NCBI RefSeq assembly: GCF_044772865.1
Contig: NZ_CP173029.1
Coordinates: 1,364,001-1,428,000 of the forward strand
Origin: Algirhabdus cladophorae
GTDB lineage: Bacteria > Pseudomonadota > Alphaproteobacteria > Rhodobacterales > Rhodobacteraceae
Direction: 5' to 3'
Length of the DNA: 64,000 nucleotides
The position numbers and the translations under genes were made by a program. Under the pieces are notes generated by a model. That model saw only the letters and a program-made list of their open reading frames with translations, did not search any database and had not been told where the DNA came from. Numbering within the stretch: the first letter of the stretch is position 1; each line of letters begins with the position of its first letter. Positions 1 to 8,148 of the stretch are shown piece after piece.

Positions 1-1
1 T

Positions 2-502
2 GTTTTAAGCGGGGCTATGGCTGCGGTCTTGGATGCCAATGTGGCGGCGCGGCGCTGGGATATCTATAAGGATGCCTTTGAAGACGCCGCGCATTTTGAC
101 GAATACCTTGGGGCGACAACGGGTGGTCTGCTTTGGGTGGCCGCATGGGCTTTGGGGGCCAAGGATGAGGCCTCGGTGCGCCGCTATGCCAAGGGCATTG
201 CGATTGCAAACTGGCTGGTGGCGGTACCTGCGTTAGAGGCCGCAGGCCGGATCCCGTTATTAGATGGGCGGGCCGACGCTGTGCGCGATTTGGCCAAAAC
301 GGGTTTGGACGCTATGGCATCGGTTTCACGCGATGACATTCCAGCCGTTGCGCATCCGGCTTTGTGGTCTGGCTGGAAGGCCAAAGCGATTTTGCGCCAA
401 GTGATCAAAACACCCGCGCGCGTTGCAGATGGGGCGCTGGGCGTCAGTGAGTTTGGGGCGAACCTTGGGCTGTTGCGGCGGAGCGTTCTTGGCGGGCTTT
501 GA
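2..502 (+). CDS. Squalene/phytoene synthase family protein, C-terminal part (cut by window edge)
   Basis: The reading frame is open from the first bases of the window, so the first internal ATG (17) is probably not the true start and the N-terminal half lies outside. The visible 160 or so residues are helix-rich, with a GGLLWVAAWALG segment and a later ANWLVAVPALEAAGR segment that resemble the second half of the all-alpha squalene/phytoene synthase fold. Bacterial relatives of this kind (short, NDUFAF6-like) are often annotated as phytoene synthase without making carotenoids. No aspartate-rich prenyl-diphosphate motif is visible in this fragment, so catalytic activity cannot be judged. It ends convergently with the MFS gene, with a repeat/hairpin element between them. 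The family assignment is an inference from the fold pattern. Confidence 0.55.
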   Translation, partial: VLSGAMAAVLDANVAARRWDIYKDAFEDAAHFDEYLGATTGGLLWVAAWALGAKDEASVRRYAKGIAIANWLVAVPALEAAGRIPLLDGRADAVRDLAKTGLDAMASVSRDDIPAVAHPALWSGWKAKAILRQVIKTPARVADGALGVSEFGANLGLLRRSVLGGL

Positions 503-510
503 AGGTAGTC

Positions 511-593
511 TTTGCGCCGTTCTGCGCACGTCAGAATTTAGGATTTGCGCCGTGCTGCGCACGTCGCGGGGCGGCGCGGCCTACGGCCGCGCC
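511..593. terminator. Short direct repeat followed by a GC-rich hairpin between convergent genes
   Basis: Two 22-nt direct repeats (511-532 and 544-565, one mismatch, 33-nt period, core TTTGCGCCGT) are followed by a perfect 9-bp stem, GGCGCGGCC / GGCCGCGCC, with a 3-nt loop at 573-593. There is no good T-tract on either side (ATTTAGGTATTTAT follows). It sits between two convergent genes, so a transcription-end role in both directions is likely but inferred. Confidence 0.5.
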
Positions 594-642
594 ATTTAGG
601 TATTTATGGGCTAAAGAAACTGTTTTCTGGATTTACCCGGAC

Positions 643-1860
643 TTAGGCAGGGACGCGGTTGCCGCGTAGGCTGAGCCAGACCAAAGCTGCCCCGGCAAGC
701 GTCAGGAATGGCACCATAGCTAGATTGACGGCTGTCCAGCCTTCCACCACGGACCCGCCGGAGCAATTCATCAAGCCGCCAGAGGCAAGCGAGGCAATGG
801 TCACGCAGCCAAACACAAGGGCGTCGTTTAGGCCCTGCACCCGACCGCGCTCGTGTGGGGCGTGGTTCGCAGCCAGCAGGCTGGTGCCGCCAATAAAGCC
901 AAAGTTCCAGCCGATCCCAAGCAAAATGAGAGCCACGTAGAAATTGCCTAATTCGACCCCTGAAAGGCCTGTGATGCCTGCAGCCCCCAAGCAAATCAGC
1001 CCTGCGGCGATGACTTTCTTTACCCCGAAGTATCCAATCAGATGGCCGGTAAAGAAGCTGGGGATGAACATGGCCAGAACATGTGCCGATACAATGTCGT
1101 TTGCGTTTTTCATGGAAAACCCACAGCCGACCACGGCCAAAGGCGTTGATGTCATTACCAAGTTCATCAAGGCGTAGGCCACCATGGCGCAGATCACGGC
1201 GACCACGATCGGGGGGCTGGTGAACAATTGCTTGCGCGTGCGGCCTTGGATCGCTTCGCCCGCTTTGGGTGCCCCGAGCGCAGGCAGATCAAGGCCCAAG
1301 AACAAAACACTACCAAAAATGTTCAGCGCGATAATTGCCAGATAGCTGCCCAAAAACGGGATAACGGAAAAGCCTTCGAGCAAGTTGTTAAGCTGTGGGC
1401 CGATAATTGCGCCGCCCAACCCACCGGCCATCACAAAGGAAATCGCCTTGGGGCGGAAGCTGTCCGAGGCGCTATCGGCGGCGGCAAAGCGGTAAAAGCC
1501 CTGCGCGGACATATAGATGCCTGAAAAATAGGAGCCGATGAGCAGCAACAAGAAGGATCCAGTGTAAAGGCCAACAGCAGCGATGGCAGCGCCAAGCGCT
1601 CCGCCAAAGGTGCCAACGACGAATCCAAAACGGCGCCCGCGGCGTTGCATCAGCGGCGAGATCCAAGGCGCTGTGGTCATTGATCCAAAGACAATCATCG
1701 AGATTGGTAAGGTTGCAAGGCAAGGATTGGGCGTCAGCATTGATCCTGCCAACCCACCAATAACAAACAGCATCGGCATCTGGCTGCCCAAAATGGCTTG
1801 AGCGGCGACCAAAAAGGCTACGTTGCGCTTGGCGCGGCTATCATCAACAACATGGCTCAT
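643..1860 (-). CDS. MFS family transporter
   Basis: A polytopic membrane protein of about 405 residues with the 12-helix pattern of the major facilitator superfamily. The first half has two or three long hydrophobic segments, then a cytoplasmic basic loop MQRRGRRFGF that resembles MFS motif A, and the central loop between the halves is short and charged (APKAGEAIQGRTRKQ). Substrate cannot be read from sequence. A longer reading from a GTG at 1902 is possible; I prefer the ATG at 1860 because the extra residues are polar and not typical of the family. It lies 68 nt downstream of cobB on the same strand and could be co-transcribed with the cobalamin genes, but a role in cobalamin transport is not supported by any motif. 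Confidence 0.75.
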   Translation of the reverse strand: MSHVVDDSRAKRNVAFLVAAQAILGSQMPMLFVIGGLAGSMLTPNPCLATLPISMIVFGSMTTAPWISPLMQRRGRRFGFVVGTFGGALGAAIAAVGLYTGSFLLLLIGSYFSGIYMSAQGFYRFAAADSASDSFRPKAISFVMAGGLGGAIIGPQLNNLLEGFSVIPFLGSYLAIIALNIFGSVLFLGLDLPALGAPKAGEAIQGRTRKQLFTSPPIVVAVICAMVAYALMNLVMTSTPLAVVGCGFSMKNANDIVSAHVLAMFIPSFFTGHLIGYFGVKKVIAAGLICLGAAGITGLSGVELGNFYVALILLGIGWNFGFIGGTSLLAANHAPHERGRVQGLNDALVFGCVTIASLASGGLMNCSGGSVVEGWTAVNLAMVPFLTLAGAALVWLSLRGNRVPA

Positions 1861-1928
1861 ATCAGCATCGCTACGCCTTTGCGGGCAGGGGGACAAGCCC
1901 ACAGATTGTATCGGTTTGTGCCATCGGT

Positions 1929-3200
1929 TTAGTCTGCCCGGTCAATGATGTGCGCGTAGGACCCGCTGACACGGCCTGCCACGAGGCCCATGTCTGGCAA
2001 GGCTGTTCCTTCGGCGTCACTGGCTTTGAACAATGGCGTGCCTTCGGCGGATTGTGTGGTGGAGTAGTGAAATTCATGTCCACGCCATGTACCGGCCATT
2101 GGTCCATGGCGTGCCGTGAGCGTCCGGTACCCAAGATGTAATTTGCGAGTTGCAAAACTGGTTTGCACGGGCAGCAGACCTGCCATTTTATGACAGTGGC
2201 CTTGTGCGTCGATGAGGGTCTCGCCTAACATCATATAGCCGCCACATTCTCCATATATATCAGTGCCTTCAGCGGCGTTTTTGAGGCTATTCAAGAAGGT
2301 TTCGTTTTGAGCCAGAACGCCTGCATGAAGTTCGGGGTAGCCACCGGGTAGAAACACGAAATCAGCGCCCGGAACCGGATCGTCGGCGAGGGGTGAAAAG
2401 ACGGTGATCTCTGCGCCGTGGTGACGCCAATCAGCCATCATGTGGGGGTAAGAAAACCCAAATGCGGTATCATGGGCCACAGCGATGCGTTGCCCGGGGG
2501 GACGCAGGCGCGAGGTGTCACTGGCCGCCAAAGTGCCATAGGCAAGGGCTGCAAGAGCTGCAATATCGATGTGGGCCTCGACGATCCCTGCGACCGTGTC
2601 GAGGAACTGTTCAAGATCGGTCCGTTCCATTGCTTGCACCAAGCCTAGGTGCCGCGACGGGGTCGCAAGCTGGCCCATCCGTGGAATTGCCCCCAACACA
2701 GGGATCCCAAGGGGCCCCAGCGCGCGGCGCAGCATGGTTTCGTGGCGGGCCGAGCCCACGTTGTTAAGCAAAATCGCGGCCACGTGCACATCTGGGTCAT
2801 GACGTGCAAAGCCTGCAGCCAGTGGCGCTATAGATCCAGCCATTTTGCCTGCATCGATCACCATAATCACGGGAAGGCCGAGGGTCTTGGCCAAATCTGC
2901 TGTCGATCCCTTGTTGTCGGGCGGAGCGCCGTCAAACAGACCCATGGCCCCTTCGACGATCAATAGGGGGTCATCTGTCGCGGCCAAGCTGCGCAGGCGG
3001 GCAGGGGTCATGGCCCACGCGTCCAGATTTACACAATGGGTGCCGCTGGCGGCCTCATGAAAGCGGGGATCGATGTAGTCGGGGCCGGATTTGCCCGAGG
3101 TCACAGCGATGCCAGCACGGGTCAGGGCGCGGATCACACCAAGTGTCAGCGTGGTTTTCCCGCTGCCAGACGCTGGTGCGGACAGGATGAGGCCGGGCAT
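1929..3200 (-). CDS. cobB: Cobyrinate / hydrogenobyrinate a,c-diamide synthase
   Basis: This enzyme amidates the a and c acetate side chains of (hydrogeno)byrinic acid with glutamine and ATP. The N-terminal domain begins with a P-loop, SAPASGSGKTT (about residues 7-17), followed by GKSGPDYIDPRFH typical of CobB/CbiA. The C-terminal half is a class I glutamine amidotransferase: the nucleophile Cys lies in YGECGGYMMLGE (about residue 318) and a conserved HEFHYS precedes the end. The 423-residue length is normal. It starts 3 nt after the cobA stop on the same strand, so the two form an operon. Aerobic or anaerobic substrate cannot be decided from this gene alone. Confidence 0.93.
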   Translation of the reverse strand: MPGLILSAPASGSGKTTLTLGVIRALTRAGIAVTSGKSGPDYIDPRFHEAASGTHCVNLDAWAMTPARLRSLAATDDPLLIVEGAMGLFDGAPPDNKGSTADLAKTLGLPVIMVIDAGKMAGSIAPLAAGFARHDPDVHVAAILLNNVGSARHETMLRRALGPLGIPVLGAIPRMGQLATPSRHLGLVQAMERTDLEQFLDTVAGIVEAHIDIAALAALAYGTLAASDTSRLRPPGQRIAVAHDTAFGFSYPHMMADWRHHGAEITVFSPLADDPVPGADFVFLPGGYPELHAGVLAQNETFLNSLKNAAEGTDIYGECGGYMMLGETLIDAQGHCHKMAGLLPVQTSFATRKLHLGYRTLTARHGPMAGTWRGHEFHYSTTQSAEGTPLFKASDAEGTALPDMGLVAGRVSGSYAHIIDRAD

Positions 3201-3203
3201 GGA

Positions 3204-4055
3204 TCAGGCGCTTTCGGCGGGGCGTCCACGACCCAATGGGTCCAAATCGCGAGGGGGCTGACCGTCAAGCATGCTTTGCCAATCCAAAACCTGCCGCATC
3301 AGAACCGATCGGCCAACGCAGATGATGGCAGGCGGTTCCAGGTTGCTGGCGTCGATATCGGCGACCAAAGTGCCCAGTGTTGATTCGAGGACTTTTTGAT
3401 CGGCTGTTGTGGCTGTTGTCACCACGGCCACGGGTTCGGACGTGTTGCGGCCAGCGTCGATCAGGCTTTGCGAGATCCGCGCCACATGTTTCATACCCAT
3501 GTAGATCACGATCACCTGAGAACCCTTTGAAATTGCGTTCCAATCCAAGGATGATGTTACGTTTCCAGACTGGTCGTGGCCGGTCACAAAGGTCACAGAT
3601 TGATTGACGTCGCGGTGGGTCACAGGGATGCCGGCATAGGCCAAACCGCCGATGCCTGCGGAAATGCCGGGAATGATGCGAATGCCGACGCCGTGTTGCA
3701 CAAGGGTTTGTGCCTCTTCGCCGCCACGACCAAAAACAAAAGGATCGCCACCCTTGAGGCGCAGAACCCGTTTGCCTTCGCGGGCCAGATCCACCAACCG
3801 CAGGGATATGTCGCGTTGCTTGGCCGAGGGTTTGCCGCCGCGTTTTCCGGCGTATTCGTGCACGGCTTGCGGGGCCCACTCAAGAATGTCCTTTTGCACC
3901 AAGGCGTCATAGACGATCACGTCCGCTTGGCGCAAAGCGTTGAGGGCATGAAGGGTCAAAAGGCCCGGATCACCGGGGCCAGCACCGCACAGCCAAACCC
4001 ATCCGGGTTGCATTTGGGGCCATTGACCGGCGGGATATGATATTGAGTCGTCCAT
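3204..4055 (-). CDS. cobA: Uroporphyrinogen-III C-methyltransferase
   Basis: The protein transfers two methyl groups from S-adenosylmethionine to uroporphyrinogen III, giving precorrin-2, the branch point to cobalamin and siroheme. The tetrapyrrole methylase signature VWLCGAGPGDPGLLTLHAL is followed by VIVYDALV, the RLKGGDPFVFGRGGEE substrate loop and GIPVTHRD. There is no CysG-type dehydrogenase/ferrochelatase domain, so it is a stand-alone SUMT. I start at ATG 4055 (MDDSISYP), about 283 residues, because the longer frame from 4109 adds non-conserved residues and would run into the divergent cbiD region. It is the first gene of the leftward cobA-cobB unit. Confidence 0.93.
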   Translation of the reverse strand: MDDSISYPAGQWPQMQPGWVWLCGAGPGDPGLLTLHALNALRQADVIVYDALVQKDILEWAPQAVHEYAGKRGGKPSAKQRDISLRLVDLAREGKRVLRLKGGDPFVFGRGGEEAQTLVQHGVGIRIIPGISAGIGGLAYAGIPVTHRDVNQSVTFVTGHDQSGNVTSSLDWNAISKGSQVIVIYMGMKHVARISQSLIDAGRNTSEPVAVVTTATTADQKVLESTLGTLVADIDASNLEPPAIICVGRSVLMRQVLDWQSMLDGQPPRDLDPLGRGRPAESA

Positions 4056-4130
4056 TGGGGCAGTATGCCCGTGGTCGTCGCATCTGAAAAGGTGGGAAGC
4101 GACGCGCAAATGCGTATTGGCGTCAACAGC

Positions 4131-5201
4131 ATGGCTGCCTATAGTCCCCCCAAGATGAGCCGAAAACCTGAGGGAGAGTTGCGCCGTGGTTGGACCACAG
4201 GAGCTTGTGCAACCGCTGCTGTCAAAGCAGGGTTGATGCAGCTATGGGGCGGGGCGTTTCCGGACGATGTGACGATCACGCTGCCGCGCGGTGAAATGCC
4301 AGTGTTTGCTTTGGCGCAGTCCAATGCAGGTGATGGCTGGGCTGAGGTTGGTATCACTAAGGATGCAGGCGATGATCCGGATGTGACCCATGGGGCCTTG
4401 ATCGTGGTGCGGGTCAGCGCCAGTGCAGGCGGCGTGGTGTTTGCAGCAGGTGAGGGTGTGGGTACAATCACCAAGGCAGGTCTGCCGATTGCTGTAGGAG
4501 AACCTGCGATCAATCCGGTTCCGCGCGAAATGATGACGGCGCAGGTCGTGGCTATGGCCGCGAAATTTGCGCAAAAGCCTGATGTGACGATCACTGTCTC
4601 GGTACCAGGTGGGCTGGCATTGGCCGCAAAAACTTGGAACCCCAGGCTCGGCATCGAAGGGGGCTTGTCGATCCTTGGCACGACGGGTGTGGTGCGGCCA
4701 TTTTCCTGTGCGGCTTGGATTGCCTCAATCCATCGCGGGATAGACGTGGCTCGCGCCGAAGGCCTACATCATGTAGCCGGATGCACTGGAGCGCAATCCG
4801 AGGCGGCGGTGCAAGCGCTGCACAAATTACCTGATCACGCGATGCTGGATATGGGCGATTTTGCCGGTGGGTTGCTCAAGTATCTGGCGAAACACCCAGT
4901 GGATCAGATCACAATCGGCGGTGGTATTGCCAAGATGACCAAGCTGGCCCAAGGGGCCTCAGACTTGCATTCGGGACGCTCGCAGGTGAATTTTGAGGCC
5001 TTGGCTGACGCGCTATCAGAAAAACGAATAAAAACAATGAATACTGCACTGGAAGTATATGAGACAATGGGTGAACCTTATGCGCATTGGGTGGCGGAAA
5101 ACGCTTTGAGATCTGTAAATACTTTGCTGAAAGATGCCCCGGTTCAGGCCGATATCGTGGTGACAGACCGGCGCGGCACAATCTTGGCGCGTGTCGCATG
5201 A
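4131..5201 (+). CDS. cbiD: Cobalt-precorrin-5B (C1)-methyltransferase
   Basis: CbiD methylates C-1 of the corrin ring during cobalamin synthesis. The diagnostic N-terminal motif RRGWTTGACATAAVKAG is present, followed by ITLPRGE, AKDAGDDPDVTHGA-like and GEPAINPVPREM segments. The end of the protein is DRRGTILARVA. The start is uncertain: an ATG at 4065 overlaps the divergent cobA leader, an ATG at 4131 is used here, and one at 4155 is also possible; none has a strong ribosome-binding site. The stop codon overlaps the cobK start (ATGA). CbiD belongs to the anaerobic-type enzyme set, yet it is paired here with Cob-type genes; such mixtures are known in Rhodobacterales. Confidence 0.92.
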   Translation: MAAYSPPKMSRKPEGELRRGWTTGACATAAVKAGLMQLWGGAFPDDVTITLPRGEMPVFALAQSNAGDGWAEVGITKDAGDDPDVTHGALIVVRVSASAGGVVFAAGEGVGTITKAGLPIAVGEPAINPVPREMMTAQVVAMAAKFAQKPDVTITVSVPGGLALAAKTWNPRLGIEGGLSILGTTGVVRPFSCAAWIASIHRGIDVARAEGLHHVAGCTGAQSEAAVQALHKLPDHAMLDMGDFAGGLLKYLAKHPVDQITIGGGIAKMTKLAQGASDLHSGRSQVNFEALADALSEKRIKTMNTALEVYETMGEPYAHWVAENALRSVNTLLKDAPVQADIVVTDRRGTILARVA

Positions 5202-5932
5202 GCCGGCGTATTTTGGTTCTTGCAGGCACGGGGGAAGCCAAGGAATTATGTGCGCGGCTGCGTGACGCAGATATCGATGCAGTGGCGTCGCTTGCCGGGG
5301 CGACCCGGACGCCCGATGCTCTGGCCGTGACCACGCGCCATGGTGGTTTTGGCGGTGCGGATGCTTTTGCCGACTATCTGGCGCAGGAGGATATTCAGGC
5401 TGTGGTAGATGCAACCCATCCCTTTGCCAGTGCTATGTCCCTGCGCAGCGCCGAAGTGTGTCGCACCCGAGGTGTGGGGTATTTGCAGTTGCTGCGCCCG
5501 GCTTGGGCCTCGCAAAAGGGCGATCAATGGACGCTCATTGACCAAGAAGAGGATGCGGCGCGCATTATTGGACCCCGCTCAACGGTCTTTCTTGCGACGG
5601 GCCGTCAAACGCTCGAGCGATTTGTGAACCTTCAGGGGCGCCGTGTGATTTGCCGTCAAATCGATCCGCCCACGAAACCCTTTCCTTTTGAGGGGGGCGA
5701 GTATTTGATCGGGCGCCCGCCATTTACCGTGTTGGATGAAACGATCCTGTTTCGGCAACTGGGTGTGGATTGGCTGGTGGTCAAAAATGCTGGCGGTACG
5801 GCCAGTCGCAGCAAGCTTGATGCAGCGCGCGCGCTCAAGCTGCGCGTGGCCATGATCAACCGTCCACCGCAACCCGAAGCCCCCAAGGTGGCGACGGTGC
5901 AGGAGGCATTTGAATGGGTCAAAGCCCTTTAG
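5198..5932 (+). CDS. cobK: Precorrin-6A (or cobalt-precorrin-6A) reductase
   Basis: CobK/CbiJ reduces the precorrin-6A macrocycle with NADPH. The 244-residue protein opens with ILVLAGTGEAKELCARL, the nucleotide-binding motif of the family, and has ATHPFASAMS and LATGRQTLERF in the expected order. The ATG at 5198 overlaps the cbiD stop as ATGA, so the genes are translationally coupled. The 3-prime end overlaps the next gene by 19 nt. Confidence 0.9.
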   Translation: MSRRILVLAGTGEAKELCARLRDADIDAVASLAGATRTPDALAVTTRHGGFGGADAFADYLAQEDIQAVVDATHPFASAMSLRSAEVCRTRGVGYLQLLRPAWASQKGDQWTLIDQEEDAARIIGPRSTVFLATGRQTLERFVNLQGRRVICRQIDPPTKPFPFEGGEYLIGRPPFTVLDETILFRQLGVDWLVVKNAGGTASRSKLDAARALKLRVAMINRPPQPEAPKVATVQEAFEWVKAL

Positions 5933-6594
5933 GAACGCCGCCCAAGCAAACAGATGCCTATGGTCAAACTGGTCGGATTATCCAAGGGGATGCTTGTGTG
6001 GCCGAAGGGGCTGCATGGTTGGCGCAGTCTGACCCGCGCTTTGCCTATGCGTTGGAGCGCACTGGACCTTTGCCGTTGCGGCTGAAACCGGACGGGTTTG
6101 GGCAAGTTCTGTCGGCTATTGTCAGCCAACAAGTGTCCGTCGCATCGGCCAATGCAATCTGGGTGCGGTTGCAAAAGGCGGGGTTGAACGAGGCCACAGC
6201 GATCACCGCTGCATCCGATGAGGCCCTGCGCGCCTGCGGTCTGTCACGCCAGAAAATGGTCTATGCCCGGGCCTTGGCCGAGGCGGGGCTGGATTATGAA
6301 GGTTTGCGATCCATGCCCACGCCCGATGTGATCAAAACCCTGACGCAGGTCAAAGGCATCGGCGTTTGGACGGCCGAAATTTATGCGATGTTTAGCTTGG
6401 GCCGCGCTGATGTATTTGCGCCCGGGGACTTGGCACTGCAAGAAAGTGCGCGGGTTTTGTTTGATTTGCCCGAGCGACCCACGGATCGTGCATTGCGCCA
6501 GATGGCCGTGGCGTGGTCGCCATGGCAATCGGTTGCAGCGCGGCTGTTGTGGGCCTACTACCATATCGCAAAGGATCGAGAGGGGATCAGATGA
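5914..6594 (+). CDS. DNA-3-methyladenine glycosylase II (AlkA/MAG-like, HhH-GPD superfamily)
   Basis: A base-excision repair glycosylase removing alkylated purines. The 226-residue protein contains the helix-hairpin-helix VKGIGVWTAEIYAMFSLG followed by FAPGDLALQ, whose Asp is the expected catalytic residue of the HhH-GPD fold; an upstream IVSQQVSVASANAIW helix is also typical. It lacks the N-terminal AlkA domain and so is of the short yeast MAG-like type. It overlaps cobK by 19 nt and the esterase by 4 nt (ATGA), so it is expressed as part of the rightward cobalamin unit although its function is unrelated. Confidence 0.9.
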   Translation: MGQSPLGTPPKQTDAYGQTGRIIQGDACVAEGAAWLAQSDPRFAYALERTGPLPLRLKPDGFGQVLSAIVSQQVSVASANAIWVRLQKAGLNEATAITAASDEALRACGLSRQKMVYARALAEAGLDYEGLRSMPTPDVIKTLTQVKGIGVWTAEIYAMFSLGRADVFAPGDLALQESARVLFDLPERPTDRALRQMAVAWSPWQSVAARLLWAYYHIAKDREGIR

Positions 6595-7259
6595 CACGGG
6601 CATTAACAGCGGGACGCAAGGACGCGCTATCGGGGGAGACACGCAGTGCGGTGATTTTCTTGCACGGCTATGGGGCCAACGGGGCTGATCTGTTAGGCCT
6701 TGCTGATCCATTGGCCGAACATTTGCCTGATACATTGTTTATATCGCCAGATGCGCCAGAACATTGTGCTGGTTCGCCTATGGGCTTTCAGTGGTTTCCG
6801 ATCCCGTGGATTGACGGCAGTTCCGAAGAAGACGCCGCGGCCGGCTTGCAAATGGCCGCCGATGATTTGAACGCGTTTTTGGATGGGATCATGGTGGATG
6901 AGGATCTGCTGCCGGAACAAGTGGCGCTTGTTGGATTTTCCCAAGGCACGATGATGTCATTGCACGTGGCACCGCGCCGCGAGGATGCTGTGGCCGCCGT
7001 AGTTGGGTTTTCGGGTCGTCTGCTGGAGCCGGATTTGCTGGGCGACGAAACGGTCAGCCGCATGCCTGTTTTGTTGATCCATGGCGATGAAGACGATGTG
7101 GTGCCAATTGCGTCGCTGCCGCAAGCGGCCGAGGCGTTGGATCAGGCCGGTTTCAAGGACGTGTTTGCCCATGTCATGAAGGGGACGGCCCATGGCATCG
7201 CACCGGATGGTTTGTCGGTTTGTCTTGCGTTTCTGCGCGACCGGCTGGGTTACAGCTAA
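6591..7259 (+). CDS. Alpha/beta hydrolase of the carboxylesterase/phospholipase (EstB-like) family
   Basis: A 222-residue alpha/beta hydrolase. The oxyanion region IFLHGYGANGADL, the nucleophile elbow GFSQG (Ser117), the acid in HGDEDDVVP (about Asp168) and the His in GTAHGI (His201) form a complete catalytic triad in canonical spacing. The family (Abhydrolase_2, PF02230) includes carboxylesterases and acyl-protein thioesterase-like enzymes, but the natural substrate is unknown. The start ATG at 6591 overlaps the upstream stop as ATGA, and the ORF is followed at once by a terminator, so it is the last gene of this operon. Confidence 0.88.
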   Translation: MTRALTAGRKDALSGETRSAVIFLHGYGANGADLLGLADPLAEHLPDTLFISPDAPEHCAGSPMGFQWFPIPWIDGSSEEDAAAGLQMAADDLNAFLDGIMVDEDLLPEQVALVGFSQGTMMSLHVAPRREDAVAAVVGFSGRLLEPDLLGDETVSRMPVLLIHGDEDDVVPIASLPQAAEALDQAGFKDVFAHVMKGTAHGIAPDGLSVCLAFLRDRLGYS

Positions 7260-7294
7260 CCGACCAAATTTACGGCAAATTTGCATCGGTTTTT
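7260..7294 (+). terminator. Rho-independent terminator after the cbiD-cobK-glycosylase-esterase unit
   Basis: A stem CAAATTT / AAATTTG with a 5-nt loop is enclosed by an outer CCGA / TCGG pair and followed by TTTTT at 7290-7294. It starts immediately after the esterase stop codon. Confidence 0.75.
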
Positions 7295-7359
7295 AGCATC
7301 AAACTCTGATTAACGGGTGGTCTTTAGAGGTGGTCGCACTTGTAGGGGAGTACACGAAA

Positions 7360-8010
7360 ATGGCCACGCAGAGGATGACCGGTTTTGCATCAGGGCAACG
7401 CATCGAGACCGATCAGGGCCTCGTGCCTGTCGAGGCGCTAAGACCCGGAATGATGGTGCGCACATTGCACAACGGATTTTGCGCTGTGAAAGCCGTTCTT
7501 AGCACGCCAATCAGTCAGGCCGCCCTCGCAATGAGCCCCGACAAATGCCCAGTGACCCTTCCCGCCGTATGCGGGTTCCGGCCCTTGTCCGTTGCAGGCG
7601 ATCACCACATGATGTTGGAAGGCTGGGCCGTAGAACTTATTGTCGGGCAGTCTGAAGGTTTAGCCAGGGCGCGGCGGCTGCAGGATCCAGACCCCATTCA
7701 GGATTGGTTCCAAACCGGCGTGACGTATGTCCACATCATTTTGGAAAATCATCAGATTCTATGTGTTGAAGGTCAATGGAGCGGGAGCCATTTTATCACC
7801 GTTGATGATGAGGTCTTGTTGGATGATGCTTGGGCGCGTGTTAACCGCAATTTACCTGCACTACCTGAGTTCGAACTCCATTCTAGCACCGCCCTAATGT
7901 GTCTTTCAGCCTTTGAAACCAAGGCCGTTCTGAACTATTTGGGCCGCAGCCCGGCCCAAGTGTTCGTGGATCCCGTTGGCCATACGGACGCGCAAAGACT
8001 GCAGGCCTGA
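7360..8010 (+). CDS. Hint (hedgehog/intein) domain protein without the usual first cysteine
   Basis: A 216-residue protein matching the Hint_2 family common in Rhodobacterales. It shows the opening FASGQRIETDQGLVPVEALRPGM (normally CFTPGT-like), a central VAGDHHMML block in the place of the Hint TxxH region, and YVHIILENHQILCVEG plus WSGSHFI towards the end. The residue at the usual Cys1 position is Gly (TGFASG), so N-S acyl shift chemistry is not expected; only a structural or degenerate role can be proposed. No signal peptide or secretion repeats are seen. The ATG at 7360 is preferred over 7330 because GGGGAG lies about 10 nt upstream. Function unknown. Confidence 0.7.
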   Translation: MATQRMTGFASGQRIETDQGLVPVEALRPGMMVRTLHNGFCAVKAVLSTPISQAALAMSPDKCPVTLPAVCGFRPLSVAGDHHMMLEGWAVELIVGQSEGLARARRLQDPDPIQDWFQTGVTYVHIILENHQILCVEGQWSGSHFITVDDEVLLDDAWARVNRNLPALPEFELHSSTALMCLSAFETKAVLNYLGRSPAQVFVDPVGHTDAQRLQA

Positions 8011-8148
8011 TTTGTAACGCTGCAAGCTCAGCGCGGTAACGGCCCTGTAAAAGTCCCGGATTTTTTGGCATCCGCTACATTGTGACGCTTGTCATGGGAA
8101 TTTGACTAGATATAGTTCTTGCGAGACTGAACCTTGGGGGCGCATGTT

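Noticed and set aside
4056..4130. Cobalamin riboswitch between cobA and cbiD
   Set aside because: The divergent gap is only about 75 nt, too short, and the conserved B12-box was not seen here or upstream of the MFS gene.
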